Positions 1 through 11,871 of a stretch of 64,000 nucleotides of DNA are shown piece after piece. The stretch is taken from the NCBI GenBank assembly GCA_002682825.1, contig NOKP01000068.1:1-64000 (forward strand). Reading direction: 5' to 3'. Under the pieces are notes generated by a model. That model was not told the DNA's origin. It saw only the letters and a list, made by a program, of their open reading frames with translations, and ran no database searches. Origin of the DNA: Neonectria sp. B-13 (taxonomy: Eukaryota; Ascomycota; Sordariomycetes; Hypocreales; Nectriaceae). The translations under genes were made by a program, and so were the position numbers. Positions within the stretch are counted from its first letter, which is position 1; every line of letters begins with the position of its first letter.

Positions 1-2
1 TG

Positions 3-254
3 CAGAGCTTCCCTTGGGCGAAGACGACCCTGGATAGAGACGATTGTGGAGAAGAGGCAGCATTTTCGGGATCAAGACATAATCGCGATGTGCCCCGAGT
101 CTTTGTCGACCTCGATCCCGCAACAGGCTTCGCCAAATTAGGACGCCTTGACGCCTTCGATTATGCGCTTGAGTATCTGCAAAGCATGCTTCTTCAACCC
201 GCGTGCAACTCTTTAGACAAATCTCCCCCGCAGAGATTGCAGAGAAACGCATAG
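3..254 (+). CDS. possible 3' end of a gene cut by the window edge
   Basis: An open frame runs from the window edge to a TAG at 252-254 and encodes about 83 residues. It contains a plausible protein-like stretch (RVFVDLDPATGFAKLGRLD) and a hydrophilic, Gln/Arg-containing C-terminus. No domain is recognised. GC content and codon choice look like normal ascomycete coding DNA rather than RIP-altered DNA. It could be the last exon of an upstream gene, or a chance open frame at the edge. A second frame is also open for about 47 codons from position 1, so this call is weak. Confidence 0.25.
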   Translation, partial: QSFPWAKTTLDRDDCGEEAAFSGSRHNRDVPRVFVDLDPATGFAKLGRLDAFDYALEYLQSMLLQPACNSLDKSPPQRLQRNA

Positions 255-2830
255 CCGGCTGGGTGCAGCAGCAACATGGGAAACGACAGGGTCCGTCAGT
301 TGAGAGCCCGAGTCCTGGCCCCTTTGAGGTGGAGCGGGCGATGAGCTGCTTGGTCCAGCCTTTCCGTTCTTGCTAGTCGCTGGCCGAGGTCAGGACTTGG
401 GTCTCGACCGAGAAGGGTCGGCACAGTCAACACAGCTCACTTACACGCTACAAAGGCAGAGTGGAACACGTACCATAACGGCAGAGACAGGCAAAGCACT
501 TGAGTAAGACGGTCAGTCTATGCTTGTGTTGAGATGGCTTTGGCCAGGAGTGATAAGCTTCATGTTTGTCTGCTTCAGACGCGGTGAGGGAGCGGGAACC
601 AAGTGCATGCCAGACAGGTGCATGCCAGACAGGTGACAAAGCAACAACAGCTTCGCTTAGCATCAGCTCACTCCAGTACAGCCCAGCTCTGCGCGTCTAC
701 AACGATGTGCGTGACGATAAAACGAAGATAAAGCAATGACAAAGCAACGACAAAGCAACGACAAAGCAACGACAAAGCAACGATATCTAACTAACAACGG
801 TCAATACTGGCCTATGTCTTGGCGTCTTCGTTCGGCAGCGCTGGTGAGTAGAAAGGAGCATAGAGAAGCCTTTCTCCCCTCCCTTTCTGAAATGAAGAAC
901 GGCTGAAGAGTTCGAGACTGGCATCTCTCTCGGGTGAATGGCCGATCACTGATACGCTAAACGATCTCACTCGTCGCGACTCAGCCATCCTCCGCACTTC
1001 CTCCAAGCAGCCGACATGCCCGCTCTCTGCACGTCTCTTGCTGCATTGAGACCCCGATGCGGCTTGTCACCATTTGCGGCTGTGGAAATCCGTCAATGTG
1101 TTTTCATCTTTAACCTTCCACCCTTGTTCCTCATGGCCGACACTGCTAGCGCTCCGTGAGTTATCCTACGCTTCGTGAGCTGTCCCACGCTTCGTGAGAC
1201 ATCCCAAAGTTTTGCCTTGCTGTCAGTGTGCATCGTCCCGATCACCACTTGTCTTCATACAAGTGAGATTTCCTGCTTTTCCCCCGTGCTTGGAGGTTTG
1301 TGTTCAAGTCTGAGCTGCCGAGCTCTGTTCTGTTCCCCATGCTGTGCTCGGAGTGTTCGGTCCCTTTTCGCGCTGATCTCCTGCGGCTATTGTATTTTTT
1401 GCTGGCGTTTCCGATGCCTGTTTCTTACTGAGTGCTCGCTACCCTCACTTCTGCTGCTAGCTTTCTGTTTTCCTTTCTCTCCTCTGTACCCTTGTTTTCT
1501 TTCCCCGATACCGATGGTCCCGTCACATATCCCCTTATCGCTTACCATTCTCGCCCTCTCCGACAGTTTTTTCCCTTTTCAATTTTCTTTTCTTGTATCT
1601 CGCTGTCCGTGCCTCCGTTTCTGTCGTTTTTGCTATAGTTCTCTCTTTCTCCTTATAGGTGCTTTCACCGCTCACACATTCTTTGCGGGTTTCCCATTGG
1701 TGGCATTCATGTTACCTATGCTCTTAGTGTTGACTCGTCGCTTCTTATGTTCTTTTGCGCTATTGTCTTTGCTATGCAGTCTTCTGCTACCAAGACCATC
1801 CTTGTCGACATCTCTAATGCGAACGTCTCGCTGCTAACACGTCCGACATGTCCTTGTAAGTGGTGCAACTAACGCAACTGCTCATCGCGTTTTCCTCGCC
1901 ATCAAACCCGCTCTCAAGGGTAGGAAAGACATTGATTGACTGGTCAACGACTGCCTGCATTAAAAATGCCCCATCGTAGGCATGGCTAAATGTTACTTCC
2001 GTCTCCCGAGGTAGGACTGCGCGACGTCCAGCGCGCCGAAACGTGGTAGGTTTGTGGCAACGGCTATCCAGCTGTACGGAAACGGTAAGCACATGAGAAT
2101 ACAGCACCTCGCTGAGTGGTATGTAAACTATTCTTCCAGCTTCCAACGCTCACTTCCGGGGATGCTTGTCGGCGAGTACGTTCGTTCCATCATTCTATCC
2201 GCGCCCCCTCCCCCCTTCTGGGTGCCGACTGAAGCTTGATCAGAGGACGATAGTGCGGTAGCATGGCAGTGCAGTGCCGTGAAGCGAAGTTCTCATGGTC
2301 GAGCTCCTGATGTCTACGACAAGGTAGGTCTCACCACGTAAAGGAAGGAGACTTTGGGCAGTGTGCGATGCAGTCATCTGCAATCACCTGTGCACACCGA
2401 CAACAAACACCTAATGCGCACCGGCTGCACTGGTTTGTCAATGCGGATTGTCTGCTTGAACCATCGATGTCAGCCACGTGCAGCGCTGTGCATGAATAGA
2501 GAAAGTGCTCGCTGAGGTTGTTTGTGGTCGGTTGAAAACGGGGATTACTGTCCTGATCGACACGTCCCGTGATAGGGTTGCTCTGCTTCACCTTATGGAC
2601 GGTATGCAACGGGACGCTGACGTGGGCGACATACACACCCTCAATTGTATAGATCGCTAGAGCATCCATGGCATCGAGCCACTGCTAAAGAGTCTCCCAC
2701 ATGGAAACCGTTGCAATGCAGCAGACGGCTAGAACAGAAAATGAGGTATACTAGGTTAGTCCCTTGGTATTGTCTACAGACATCAACGGCTGAATGCGGA
2801 AAATGGCAAAGAGTTAGCCTAGCTCAGTGA
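255..2830. other. GC-balanced region without a convincing gene
   Basis: No frame has a credible protein. The longest open frame (1175-1837, plus) is a pyrimidine-rich tract giving a Ser/Leu/Cys/Phe-rich peptide without domains. There are several short tandem repeats: a 16-bp direct duplication around 603-634, degenerate repeats with a CGTGAG core around 1150-1205, and an 11-bp array at 730-783. The region is not RIP-altered and ends sharply at about 2830, where AT-rich DNA begins. Confidence 0.5.
730..783. repeat. 11-bp tandem repeat
   Basis: About five copies of an AAAGCAACGAC-type unit follow each other with almost no variation. The first copy has AATGAC in place of AACGAC. Confidence 0.8.
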
Positions 2831-3340
2831 AGAGGGTGTCCAAAAAGTTAAAAAGAACTTCTCCCCTCTCCACATTACTATAGCGGTACTATAGAGAGCT
2901 CAGCGTATCCGCAAGCTCATACTAAACTAAGCCTAGAAATACCTATAGGTACCTAAGGCTCTAGTGTAAATACCTATTTAGTTATGAAATATTTATGAAT
3001 AATGATAGTTACTTAATAAATACTTATCAAGTAGTTTAGTATTAAGAGAGATTATTAAAAAGTTTAATGTAACTTGAGAAAATAACAGTATAATAAAAGT
3101 AAAACTATAAAAAGAATAATACTTTAAAAATTAATTATATATTAAAAGAGAGTTTATAATTATATATAAGAAATAATCATCACTATTAAAACTACTATTT
3201 AGACTACTATTTATACTTATTTATAGTTTTACTACATATTTACTTATTTTCTTCACTTAAGCTTAATAAGAGAATAGATCTTCAGATTTTTAATTTAGTA
3301 ATTAACTTATAATAGTTAGGCTATTAGTCGGGTTATTGAA

Positions 3341-3560
3341 CTATAGCCCCAGGGCTCGCTTAACCTAGTGGGGCTAGAAGCCCCTTAAAATAACTCAACG
3401 AGCACTTAGAGACTGCTCGTTAAGTTAAAGCTTTATAATACACTATTATATATCTTTATGATCTCTATATTTCAGCCTAGTATTACTAACCCTTATATAA
3501 TTCTTACCCTCTTTACTAAATCCCTATATTTAGTAAGACTCTTTAATTATTAATATAATC
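3341..3560. repeat. degenerate dispersed repeat, possible LTR remnant
   Basis: This stretch shares ordered blocks with 26752-26935: a CGAGCA/CTGCTCG-like pair, AAGTTAAAG followed by TTATAATA, and ACCCTTATATA. The same order and spacing suggest two RIP-mutated copies of one repeat. A polyadenylation-like TTATAATA and a small hairpin would fit a retrotransposon LTR, but no ends, duplications or coding region are visible. Confidence 0.35.
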
Positions 3561-3576
3561 CTTACTCTTTAAGCTA

Positions 3577-5442
3577 TAACGTAATTTATAAGCGAGTTGC
3601 GCATATAAGCGAGTTGCGCACATTCCACCGCGACGGGTCTGCTCCAAGCTTTATACCATATTTCTCCACAATAAAAGATGTCTTCTGATTCATATGAAGC
3701 TAGGGTTGTTTTAGCCCTTAAAGCTATTAAAAATGATAAGAATCTAAGCATTCGAGCTGCAGCAAAGATCTACAACGTTACAGCTTCAACAATCCGTAAC
3801 CGACGCGACGGCCGACCTGCACGATGCGATACCGCAGCGAATTCGAAAAAACTTACCGAATCTGAAGAGAATGCTATTATTCAGTACGTAACTGAGCTAT
3901 CAACGCGATCATTTCCTCCTCGATTGCGTGGTGTTGAAGAAATGGCCAACCAACTACTACGCGTACGCGACGCGCCACCTGTTGGCAAGCTCTGGGCACA
4001 TAACTTCGTCAAGCGCCAACCAGAGCTCTGTACACGTTGGTCTCGCAAATATGACTACCAGAGGGCTAGATGTGAAGATCCAAAGCTTATCGGCAACTGG
4101 TTTGCTCTCGTACAGAACATCAAGGCTAAATACGGGATCCTTGATGACGATAGCTATAACTTCGACGAGACTGGCTTTATAATGGGCATGATCTTTGCAG
4201 GCATGGTGGTCACAACATCTGACGGCCGTACGAGAGCTAAATTAGCCCAGCCTGGTAATCGGGAATGGTCAACTGTGATCCAAGGTGTTAACGCGCGCGG
4301 CTGGGCTATCCCGCCGTTTATCATCCTTGCCGCCCAACACCATCTCGCTAATTGGTACCAAGAGTGCGATCTTCCGGCCGACTGGCGTATCGCAACAACC
4401 GATAATGGCTGGACTACCAACGAGGTCGGTCTAGATTGGATTAAGCACTTCGATTATCACACAGCGCCCCGTACGAAGGGCATGTATCGGCTACTAATCC
4501 TCGACGGCCATGAAAGCCACCACTCAACCGAATTCGAGCTCTACTGTCAGCAGCATAATATTATTACAATCTGTATGCCGGCTCATTCCTCTCATCTCCT
4601 TCAACCTCTAGACGTTGGCTGCTTTGGGCCACTTAAGCAAGCGTACGGCCGGCAGGTTGAGGACCTAATGCGTATGCATATTACACACATCAGCAAGCTT
4701 GAGTTCCTTTGCGCCTTCCGCGAGGCCTTCTTTTCTTCTATAACTGAGAAAAATATACAAGGAGGCTTTGCAGGGGCTGGCCTTGTGCCGTATGACCCGC
4801 AGAGGGTTCTCTCAAAGCTTGATGTACGGCTACGAACACCAACACCTCCGGCGACCCTCCCTGAGATCAGGCAGCCCTGGGTCTCAAAGACACCACAGAA
4901 TGCGTACGAGGCTAGCTCGCAGTCAGAGCATATCAAGAATCGCATCTCTACCCATCAGAATAGCTCCCCGACCTCGATGCTAGCTGCCTTGGACCAATTT
5001 GCAAAGGGGGCAACAGCTATCATGCATCGGGTGGCTCTCCTAGAGGCAGAGACCTCTACACTCCGCAAGGCCAATGAGGCACTAAGCAAGCGTCGAAGAG
5101 CTAAAAAAACACGCGTACGGCTTGGTGGATCCCTTAGTGTACAAGATGCACAGGATCTATTAGATCAGAAGGATCTAGATGAGCAGATCAAGAAGGAAGA
5201 GCGCCAGAGTGGTAGTCGTGGAGGGAGGGCTCGAACGATAGCTCCACGCTGCAGCAATTGCGGCAGGGCTGGCCATAATATACGAACCTGTCAGAATACC
5301 ACAGAAGGGCCTAATGTATCTAATTCAGATATAATTATAGTAGATAATTAGTTTCATGGTAGTTTAATTGAGGATCTTATTCAGATTATGGTTGAGTGTG
5401 CGCAACTCGCTTATATGCGCAACTCGCTTATAAATTACGTTA
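3577..5442 (+). mobile_element. Fot1/pogo-type DNA transposon, complete (element A)
   Basis: The element (3579-5440) begins and ends with ACGT and is flanked by TA (3577-3578 and 5441-5442), the usual target of Tc1/pogo elements. Perfect terminal inverted repeats of about 44 bp contain two copies of AAGCGAGTTGCGCA spaced 17 bp apart. The interior is GC-balanced and carries one intact transposase frame. It sits within AT-rich, RIP-like DNA but shows no such damage itself, implying recent arrival or escape from RIP. Confidence 0.93.
3678..5351 (+). CDS. Fot1/pogo transposase (DDE_1 superfamily), intact
   Basis: This 557-residue protein would catalyse cut-and-paste transposition of element A in the nucleus. 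Residues 1-50 form a psq-type helix-turn-helix, with predicted recognition helix in RAAAKIYNVTASTIRNRRDG (26-45). Residues 55-130 form a CENP-B-type second DNA-binding domain (FPPRLRGVEEMAN, then WAHNFVKRQPEL). The catalytic triad is D163 (NFDETGF), D276 (LILDGHESHH) and D312 (LLQPLDVGCFGPLK), a DD35D arrangement typical of Fot1/pogo. A basic, coiled-coil-like stretch precedes a CCHC zinc knuckle (CSNCGRAGHNIRTC, from C525). The ATG at 3678 lies about 100 bp inside the left end. There are no stops or frameshifts, so it may be functional. Confidence 0.93.
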   Translation: MSSDSYEARVVLALKAIKNDKNLSIRAAAKIYNVTASTIRNRRDGRPARCDTAANSKKLTESEENAIIQYVTELSTRSFPPRLRGVEEMANQLLRVRDAPPVGKLWAHNFVKRQPELCTRWSRKYDYQRARCEDPKLIGNWFALVQNIKAKYGILDDDSYNFDETGFIMGMIFAGMVVTTSDGRTRAKLAQPGNREWSTVIQGVNARGWAIPPFIILAAQHHLANWYQECDLPADWRIATTDNGWTTNEVGLDWIKHFDYHTAPRTKGMYRLLILDGHESHHSTEFELYCQQHNIITICMPAHSSHLLQPLDVGCFGPLKQAYGRQVEDLMRMHITHISKLEFLCAFREAFFSSITEKNIQGGFAGAGLVPYDPQRVLSKLDVRLRTPTPPATLPEIRQPWVSKTPQNAYEASSQSEHIKNRISTHQNSSPTSMLAALDQFAKGATAIMHRVALLEAETSTLRKANEALSKRRRAKKTRVRLGGSLSVQDAQDLLDQKDLDEQIKKEERQSGSRGGRARTIAPRCSNCGRAGHNIRTCQNTTEGPNVSNSDIIIVDN

Positions 5443-6408
5443 TATCAATTAATATAATATTACTTATTAACTATATAATTTACAAAGTATAATAAATCTA
5501 TAACTCTTTAAGAAAGTATTACTTAATATTAATAAGATTATTATTCCTTTCTAGCTTTAGAAGTAATCTCTTTAAAAAGTGCTATTTTTTTATAGTTTAT
5601 TATATTATTACGCTATTTAGCTAGATTCTATTTTTAATAGTAGTTAGTAACTAAAGATTACTAACTAAGTTAGTACTGTATATTTAAGAATATTATTTTT
5701 TATTTATTTACTATATTATAAGCTAGATTTCTTAGCTGTAATATATAGCTTAGAGATAAGGCTTTTATGTTCTCAGAGTAATCTATTAGAATTATATAAT
5801 AGCTGAAATATATAACGTAGTAAGAGCTAGCTAAGCTGAAGAGTAATTTAAGATATAATTATTGTAAATAATTAGTTATATTATTATTATATTATATAGT
5901 TGTTATTATACTATATAGTTTAAAAGGTTAATGAGAATATAAAGAGCTTAAAAAGTATAGAGATCTTTAAGCTTCTATTTTATAATACTTTAGCCTTTTG
6001 TATAATCTAGCTTTTATAGCTAATTAAGTTATTATAGAGGTTTTATTAAAATAGTAATACTTATTATTATATAAGGCTTATACTTTATGTAATAATAAGG
6101 CTGATACTTTATATAATAGTAAAATGCCTTCTATAGTAATAGAAAATTTTATCTCTTTAAGGTATACTATTTAAACCTTTAATCTCTTCTTTAATAAGTA
6201 TATATTACTAAGGGTTATAATAACTAAATAAATTATATGAGATTAACTTCTATAAATAGTAATACTAAAAAATATTAAATATCATAGGAATAAAGGAGTA
6301 TATATAGTGATTTATTAACTATTACTTTAATTCTATAAGATATTACTATATAATATAAATAATAAGGAGAGTTACTAAACTAATTACTTTTAATAAGGGT
6401 TTTATATA
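5443..6408. other. AT-rich RIP-like DNA
   Basis: Very AT-rich sequence in which remaining C/G sit mostly in AGCT and CTAG contexts. No open frame, inverted repeat or known motif is visible. It is probably decayed repeat DNA. Confidence 0.6.
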
Positions 6409-6416
6409 GTAATTAG

Positions 6417-6896
6417 CAGGGTTGTGATTTTAGTTAGTAATTAGTACTTAATTTAGTAATTATAATAAGGTATAAATATAAACTTTATTAGATATTTTAC
6501 TAGTATTAAGATTCTATAGCTATCTATTACTCTTATACTAATAGTACTTATTTTAGTAGTATTAACTTTAAGATTTTATAAGATTTTATTAGCTTTATTT
6601 AATAATACTTAGTTTAGTATTATTAATAATAAGATTTTATAGCCTTTTTTTACTTTATAATAAATTATTATTATCTTTATCTTATTAAAGATAAGATTCT
6701 ATTGCTTTCTATTACTTTCTAATTGATAATATATATACCTTTTAAGACTATAAATATAATATTATTAAGTTTTTAGTTACTAAACTACTAACTAATTACT
6801 AACTAATTTATTTTAGTAATCAGTTAGTAATTAGTAAGTGATTTTAGTTAGTTACTAATTTCTAACTAAAAAGTACTAACTAATTTCACAACCCTG
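6417..6896. mobile_element. hAT MITE, subterminal-array family 2 (TAGTAATTAG)
   Basis: It starts CAGGGTTGTGATTTTAGT and ends ACTAATTTCACAACCCTG. It is flanked by a perfect 8-bp duplication, GTAATTAG (6409-6416 and 6897-6904), the length made by hAT transposases. It is 480 bp with no coding capacity. Both ends carry arrays of TTAGTAATTAGTTAGT-like words. Confidence 0.92.
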
Positions 6897-7250
6897 GTAA
6901 TTAGTAATAAGTAATACCTTAATATTACTTACTACACTTAGATAGATAAAGATTAAAAAGAACTAATTAAAAAGGTTAAAACCTATTTATAAGCTTATAT
7001 TCTATAGCATAACGCTATATATATATAAGATTATTAGTATAATATTATAAAGTTAATAGTAAGATTCATATAATAGTATAACTTATAGATAACTCAATAA
7101 TTTAAATATGTTAAGCTATTAGGTTTAGTTCTTTATTATATTCTCTTTTATTAAGGTATTAAGCTAGAAATATTATTCTATAGTAAGACTATACCTCTAG
7201 CTAGATTTGAACTAATAGCTTTTATAATAAGCTTCTAAGATATATTATAC

Positions 7251-7664
7251 TAGCGTACTTGATAAGCGAGCGACGCACTGGGATTTACACCTTAAATCGC
7301 GTTTTTAAAAAAGCTACTAAAAGTCCAAACTGAGCCTAAAATAACTAAGATTTCAAAAATGAGCTACTTAAGCTTGAATCTAGTCAGAAAATAATCCCCA
7401 AAAATCCTAGATAGCTAAAACCTACGTAGATATGAAAGGTGGATACCCTCTAGACCCAGGTTTCATGTCTACCTAAGTTCCTAAAGGTTAGAACTTACAG
7501 GAATTATTTTCTATATATATTGTATCTTAATTAGCCTATTTTGAATAATATAGCCATTTTAAGCATAATTTGAACTTTTAATGGCTTTTCTAAAATCGCG
7601 ATTCAAGGTGTAATTCTCAGTGCGGCGCTCGCTTGTCTGCGGCGCTCGCTTATCATGTACGTTA
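7251..7664. mobile_element. pogo-type foldback MITE (element B)
   Basis: The element (7253-7662) is flanked by TA. The right end has two AAGCGAGCGCCGC motifs 17 bp apart on the minus strand; the left end keeps one. The halves are near-complementary (TTACACCTTAAATCGCG at left, its complement at right), so the whole could fold into one hairpin. No coding capacity. Confidence 0.88.
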
Positions 7665-8681
7665 GTATAATTTTAAACTTACTAAACTGTTTGATTTAGT
7701 AATGTATTAATTATAGTAATAAAGTAAGATTTCTTAAGTATTTCAATTATATATTTCTATTAAGGCAGTAAATAGTTATTGAATATTATTATTTTATTTA
7801 AAGCTTTAAAATTAATAACTATATAACTTTTAACTTCTTTATTCATAATATATTAGATTATAAATATAAGTACTTCGTAGAAGGGTATTTGTGTTTTAAC
7901 TTACTTAAGTTAGTTTTAATAATAAAGTTTATTAAATTTAATATTACTAAAGCTTTAAGCCTTTAAGTTTATTAAAATAGTCTTTTTATAATTCTTTAGC
8001 CTTTAGTATTTATATAAAGTCTATATTAATCTAGAGCTTTATATAGTATAATGTAAGCTATTAAATAGTATTAATAAAGATAGAGTCTTAAGTATAAATA
8101 TAAATACATCTCTTTATTAATGATTTCTTTTAATAGGTTTAATATATAGTAAAGATAAGTCTAATAAAGAATCTCTAAAGCTTTAGAATGAATATGAATA
8201 ATTACTCTTAGTATTATTAAAAAGGGCTACTATATAAGGTCTTTACTATATATAAAGAATATAATAGTATAGGATTTAGCTGTATAGTGCTATTTTTAAA
8301 GAAGGTTAATATGAAAATAGTCTTAAAAATAGGTTTATTTACTAAGTTTAGTAATAGTGATATAGAAAGAGTTTAGTTAACCTTATATATACTTATTGTA
8401 ATAGTTTTAATATTTATAAAAATAGTAAGTATTATAATATATATTATTAGAGCTATATTAGTATTAATTAAAGAGGTAGTAAAGATTAAGGTAATAGCTA
8501 TAGTAAAAGCTATCAAAGTAATAGTTTATGAAAATAAAAAGTAGCTCTCTTTATATTCTAGAATATGATTAATCTTCTATTTTTTTATATAGTTTAATCT
8601 CTTTTATAGTATTATTTATAATTATTATTATTAATAGATGATTATAATCTGATATTATATATATTATAGAGGAAATAGAGA
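7665..8681. other. AT-rich RIP-like DNA
   Basis: No gene, inverted repeat or recognisable element is visible. Stops are dense in all frames. Confidence 0.6.
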
Positions 8682-9121
8682 TAACGTACATGATAAGCGA
8701 GTGTCACAGACAAGTGAGTGTCACACATACACTGTACAGCTAAAAGTATAGATTTTTAATTTTCTAAAACAGGCTACATAGCCCTAGGAGTTTTAGGAAA
8801 TTAATTATAGATACTTAAATGAAAAGGTCATAAGATAATATTTTTCATAGACTTTTAATTAATTTATTTAACCTTTTATAAATAAAAGTTAGAAAAAGAA
8901 CAGTGTGAATAAGATTTTTCTAAATAGCTCTATAGAAACATTTTTTAAAATTCCAAAAAAATATTCTACTTTCTATCACTTACTTAATAGACTTTAGTTG
9001 AAAATCATAGCTATTTTAGGCTTAGTTTAAAGTTTTAAGAGTTTTTTTAAAATTGTGATTTAATGTGTAAATCCTAGTGTGACACTCACTTGTCTGTGAC
9101 ACTCGCTTATCATGTACGTTA
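8682..9121. mobile_element. pogo-type MITE, chimeric body (element C)
   Basis: The element (8684-9119) is flanked by TA. Both ends carry two copies of AAGCGAGTGTCACA-type motifs at 17-bp spacing. The left half (CACTGTACAGCTAAAAGT onward) resembles element I at 29640-29915. The right half ends in the TTTAATGTGTAAATCC block typical of elements B, F, G and M. It therefore looks like a fusion of two MITE bodies. Confidence 0.85.
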
Positions 9122-9230
9122 TAGAAGATGAAGCTTTAATTCTTTAAAATCTCCTTTTATATAATAAAGATTAGTACTATCTTACTTACTAGGATTATAC
9201 CTGTTTAAAGAGCTATAATATACTAATTAA

Positions 9231-9699
9231 TATTTTTATTAGAACAAGTTCAATTGCTAGATAATGTGTATGCTAAGATAACTAACCACTACCTGGAGGC
9301 CCATCAAACCCAATTCTGTCCCTATTCGGTTTATCTCGCCTCTCTCACATCTCCCAGGGGATTGAATAAAACCACGAGGAAAATCCAAAGAATGAAAAAC
9401 CCCGCGCCCCTAATTGGTCCTATCACTAGGCCCAGACAGACAACTCAGACTCATTGGCGAATCTGCAACGAGTAAACATTTTCCGGTGTAACGGCACGCC
9501 ACTGCCAGGCCGGTTGGTTTTCCACGGCCACGTGATACGGTGTCACGTGACTGCTTGGACCGGACCCTATTGACCCAAGGGGGGGGGGGTTCCTTCCTAG
9601 GAAGGTTGATTCCGGCCGGGTTCGAACCGACGACCCCTCGCTTGCGCGGGAGCATTCCAAGCTTGTAACCACTACGCCACGGAACCAGTATTTTTATTA
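9231..9699 (-). mobile_element. tRNA-headed SINE-like insertion with 11-bp target duplication
   Basis: A GC-balanced 447-bp block (9242-9688) lies in RIP-like AT-rich DNA. It is bounded by a perfect direct repeat TATTTTTATTA (9231-9241 and 9689-9699). Read on the minus strand it begins, two bases in, with a tRNA-like sequence carrying RNA polymerase III A and B boxes, followed by an unrelated body of about 360 bp. That order and duplication length fit target-primed SINE insertion, not a hAT (8 bp) or pogo (TA) event. The 3' tail is not poly(A). The body holds an 11-base G run (about 9580-9590) and an inverted CACGTGA pair near 9530-9556. Confidence 0.7.
9607..9686 (-). tRNA. tRNA-like sequence (head of the SINE-like unit)
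   Basis: On the minus strand GGTTCCG pairs with CGGAATC as a 7-bp acceptor stem (one G-U), followed by an A discriminator. GTCGG/CCGGC forms a full T stem around TTCGAAC. An A box (TGGCGTAGTGG) and B box (GGTTCGAACCC) are both good matches. The D stem is weak, and the candidate anticodon stem GCTTG/CAAGC encloses 13 nt instead of 7, so no anticodon can be read. No T-run follows. This suits a tRNA-derived SINE head or tRNA pseudogene better than a working tRNA. Confidence 0.6.
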
Positions 9700-11329
9700 T
9701 TACTTAAAATACTAAAAGAGATAAAGGTTATCTAGAGTACTATATTAGAGTTTCCTTTTATAATAAGAATGTAATACGTATATAGGTTAAAGAAGTTATT
9801 ATGTAATAAAGCTTTAGCTTTAAGCTTATCTTAAACGTAAATAAATATAATAAACTTTATCCTGCTCATTTTTAAGCTATTAGTATAAATACTATCTATA
9901 TAAAGAGTAAAAATAGCTTACTTATCTATATACTTCAATTTATTAACTCTTTAAATAATAATAAGGTCTTTCTTTTTAATTATGTATTCAAGATTATATA
10001 ATTCGAAGCGATTAATAAAAGACTAACTATAGTTTAAATCTCTATAGATCTTAATAGACTTCTTATTATTAGTATTGGTCGTAGCTTTAAAGTATAGATA
10101 AATATAATCCTTTCTCTTTAAGTAAAGTATTAACTTTAGTAAAGCTTATATAGCCTAGTTAATAGCTATTTTAAGCTTAATACCTTTTATGAATAGCTTT
10201 ATATCTTTATAGATTTTTACATAATAGAAGAACTAATTATAGCTTAATAGAGTTTCTCTATATTTCTTATATTATAATAGCTTTATAATATTACTGAGTT
10301 TATTATCGTGTATCTATTTAGAAATAATAAAATAGTTTATAATGTAGTATTCTATTAAGAAGGTTTAATTCAGTATATTTAGTATAATTAAAAGCTAGAC
10401 TAATAGGAAGAATATATATAGATTATATTATAGTTAAGAAATAGACTTATTACAATTAGTTTAAAAAGGCTAAGGGATTAAATAAACAAGCTTTATCTTT
10501 ATTATTAGTATTAATATTTATTAAGATAGATTTTAGCTTATTTTAATTATTTAATACTTGTTTGAAAGTGAATTTTCTTTCTTTAGAAAGGTATTTTAAT
10601 TACTCTTACTATTATAGTTATAATATCCTTAATACTTATGATTTTTATACTTTTAGTTAATATAATTATAATTAAAGTTTTTATTATAGTTTCAGTCTTT
10701 ATTATAATGTTAATTATAGCTATAGTTATTATATTTATATTTTTAATAATAATTATTATTATTATATTTATAGTTATATTTATAGTTATAGTTTTTATAG
10801 TTATTATAGTTATTATAGTTATAATTACAATTATAGTCTTTATAATTAACTTTATAATAAGCTTTTACTATTAAATAACTATCTTAATAGCTAGTTAGTG
10901 GTTTTCATATTTTTACGTAAAGCTTATTGGTTTAGTTTTTTGATTAAGTATAGAGAGAACATAAATAATTTTAATATTAAATAGAAAGACTATTATAATG
11001 ATATATTTACTTTTTATAATACCTAGCCACTTAGTATATTCAGCTTTATATTAGACTCATTATATAAAGCTCAGTCTTTTATATATAAAGCTTATACTGA
11101 ATTTACTAAAATGCAGATTCTTTATAATACAGATTCTTTATAATCTTAGTATTAAGATAATTAAAATAGCTTACACGCTTTTAAAAGAACTTTTAAATAA
11201 AAGCCTTTAATAGTCTATTATAGTAATTAATATTAAGCTTATTCATAAACCACATCTAGATATTATTTTTAAATATAAAGATAAGGAGGATAAGGGTGAG
11301 GGCGGGCTATTATTATCATTAATATGTTA
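9700..11329. other. AT-rich RIP-like DNA with simple-sequence tract
   Basis: No gene is visible. Between about 10,700 and 10,850 the sequence becomes almost pure A/T with short ATTATAGTT-type repeats. The resulting Ile/Val-only open frame is a compositional artefact. A small G-rich patch (GGAGGATAAGGGTGAGGGCG) lies near 11,285-11,305. Confidence 0.6.
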
Positions 11330-11871
11330 GCTATGGTCAGGGTTGTGAAATTAGTTACTAATAATTAGTTAGTAATTAGTTAGTAATTAGTTACTAACTA
11401 AAAGTTTTAGTAATTACTAACTAATTACTAAAACTTTTAGTAATAGTCAGAGCAATTACTAACTAATTGTATTTTAGTAATTAGTTAGTAATTACTAAAA
11501 TTCTTTAGTTAGTAATTAGTTAGTAATTTAGTAACTAAGAGCTTAATTATAAGTATATATCTACTTAGTATATATAGTCTTTGAATATATAATTAATATA
11601 TGCTAAATATAGGATGATTAGTACTATTAAGGAGTATATATATAATATTTTAATTAAAGGTTTATTATTAATAAAGTACTATTTAGTATATATCTTTATT
11701 ATAATCTTAGTTATAAATACTAAATAACATAAGATATTATAAATATAGCTTAGAATATATAAATAACTAGTTTTCTATATATTTATTAATACTAATATAA
11801 CTAATAATTCTATATTACTTACTTAGTATAATTACTACAAGAAGTACTAATTACTAAAATGAATTAGTTAG

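Noticed and set aside
1175..1837. 220-codon open frame on the plus strand
   Set aside because: It follows a pyrimidine-rich tract, gives a Ser/Leu/Cys/Phe-rich peptide with no domain or conserved motif, and has no supporting neighbours.
10638..10874. 78-codon Ile/Val-rich open frame that looks like a membrane protein
   Set aside because: The DNA is near-pure A/T simple sequence (ATTATAGTT-type), which gives Ile/Val codons by composition.
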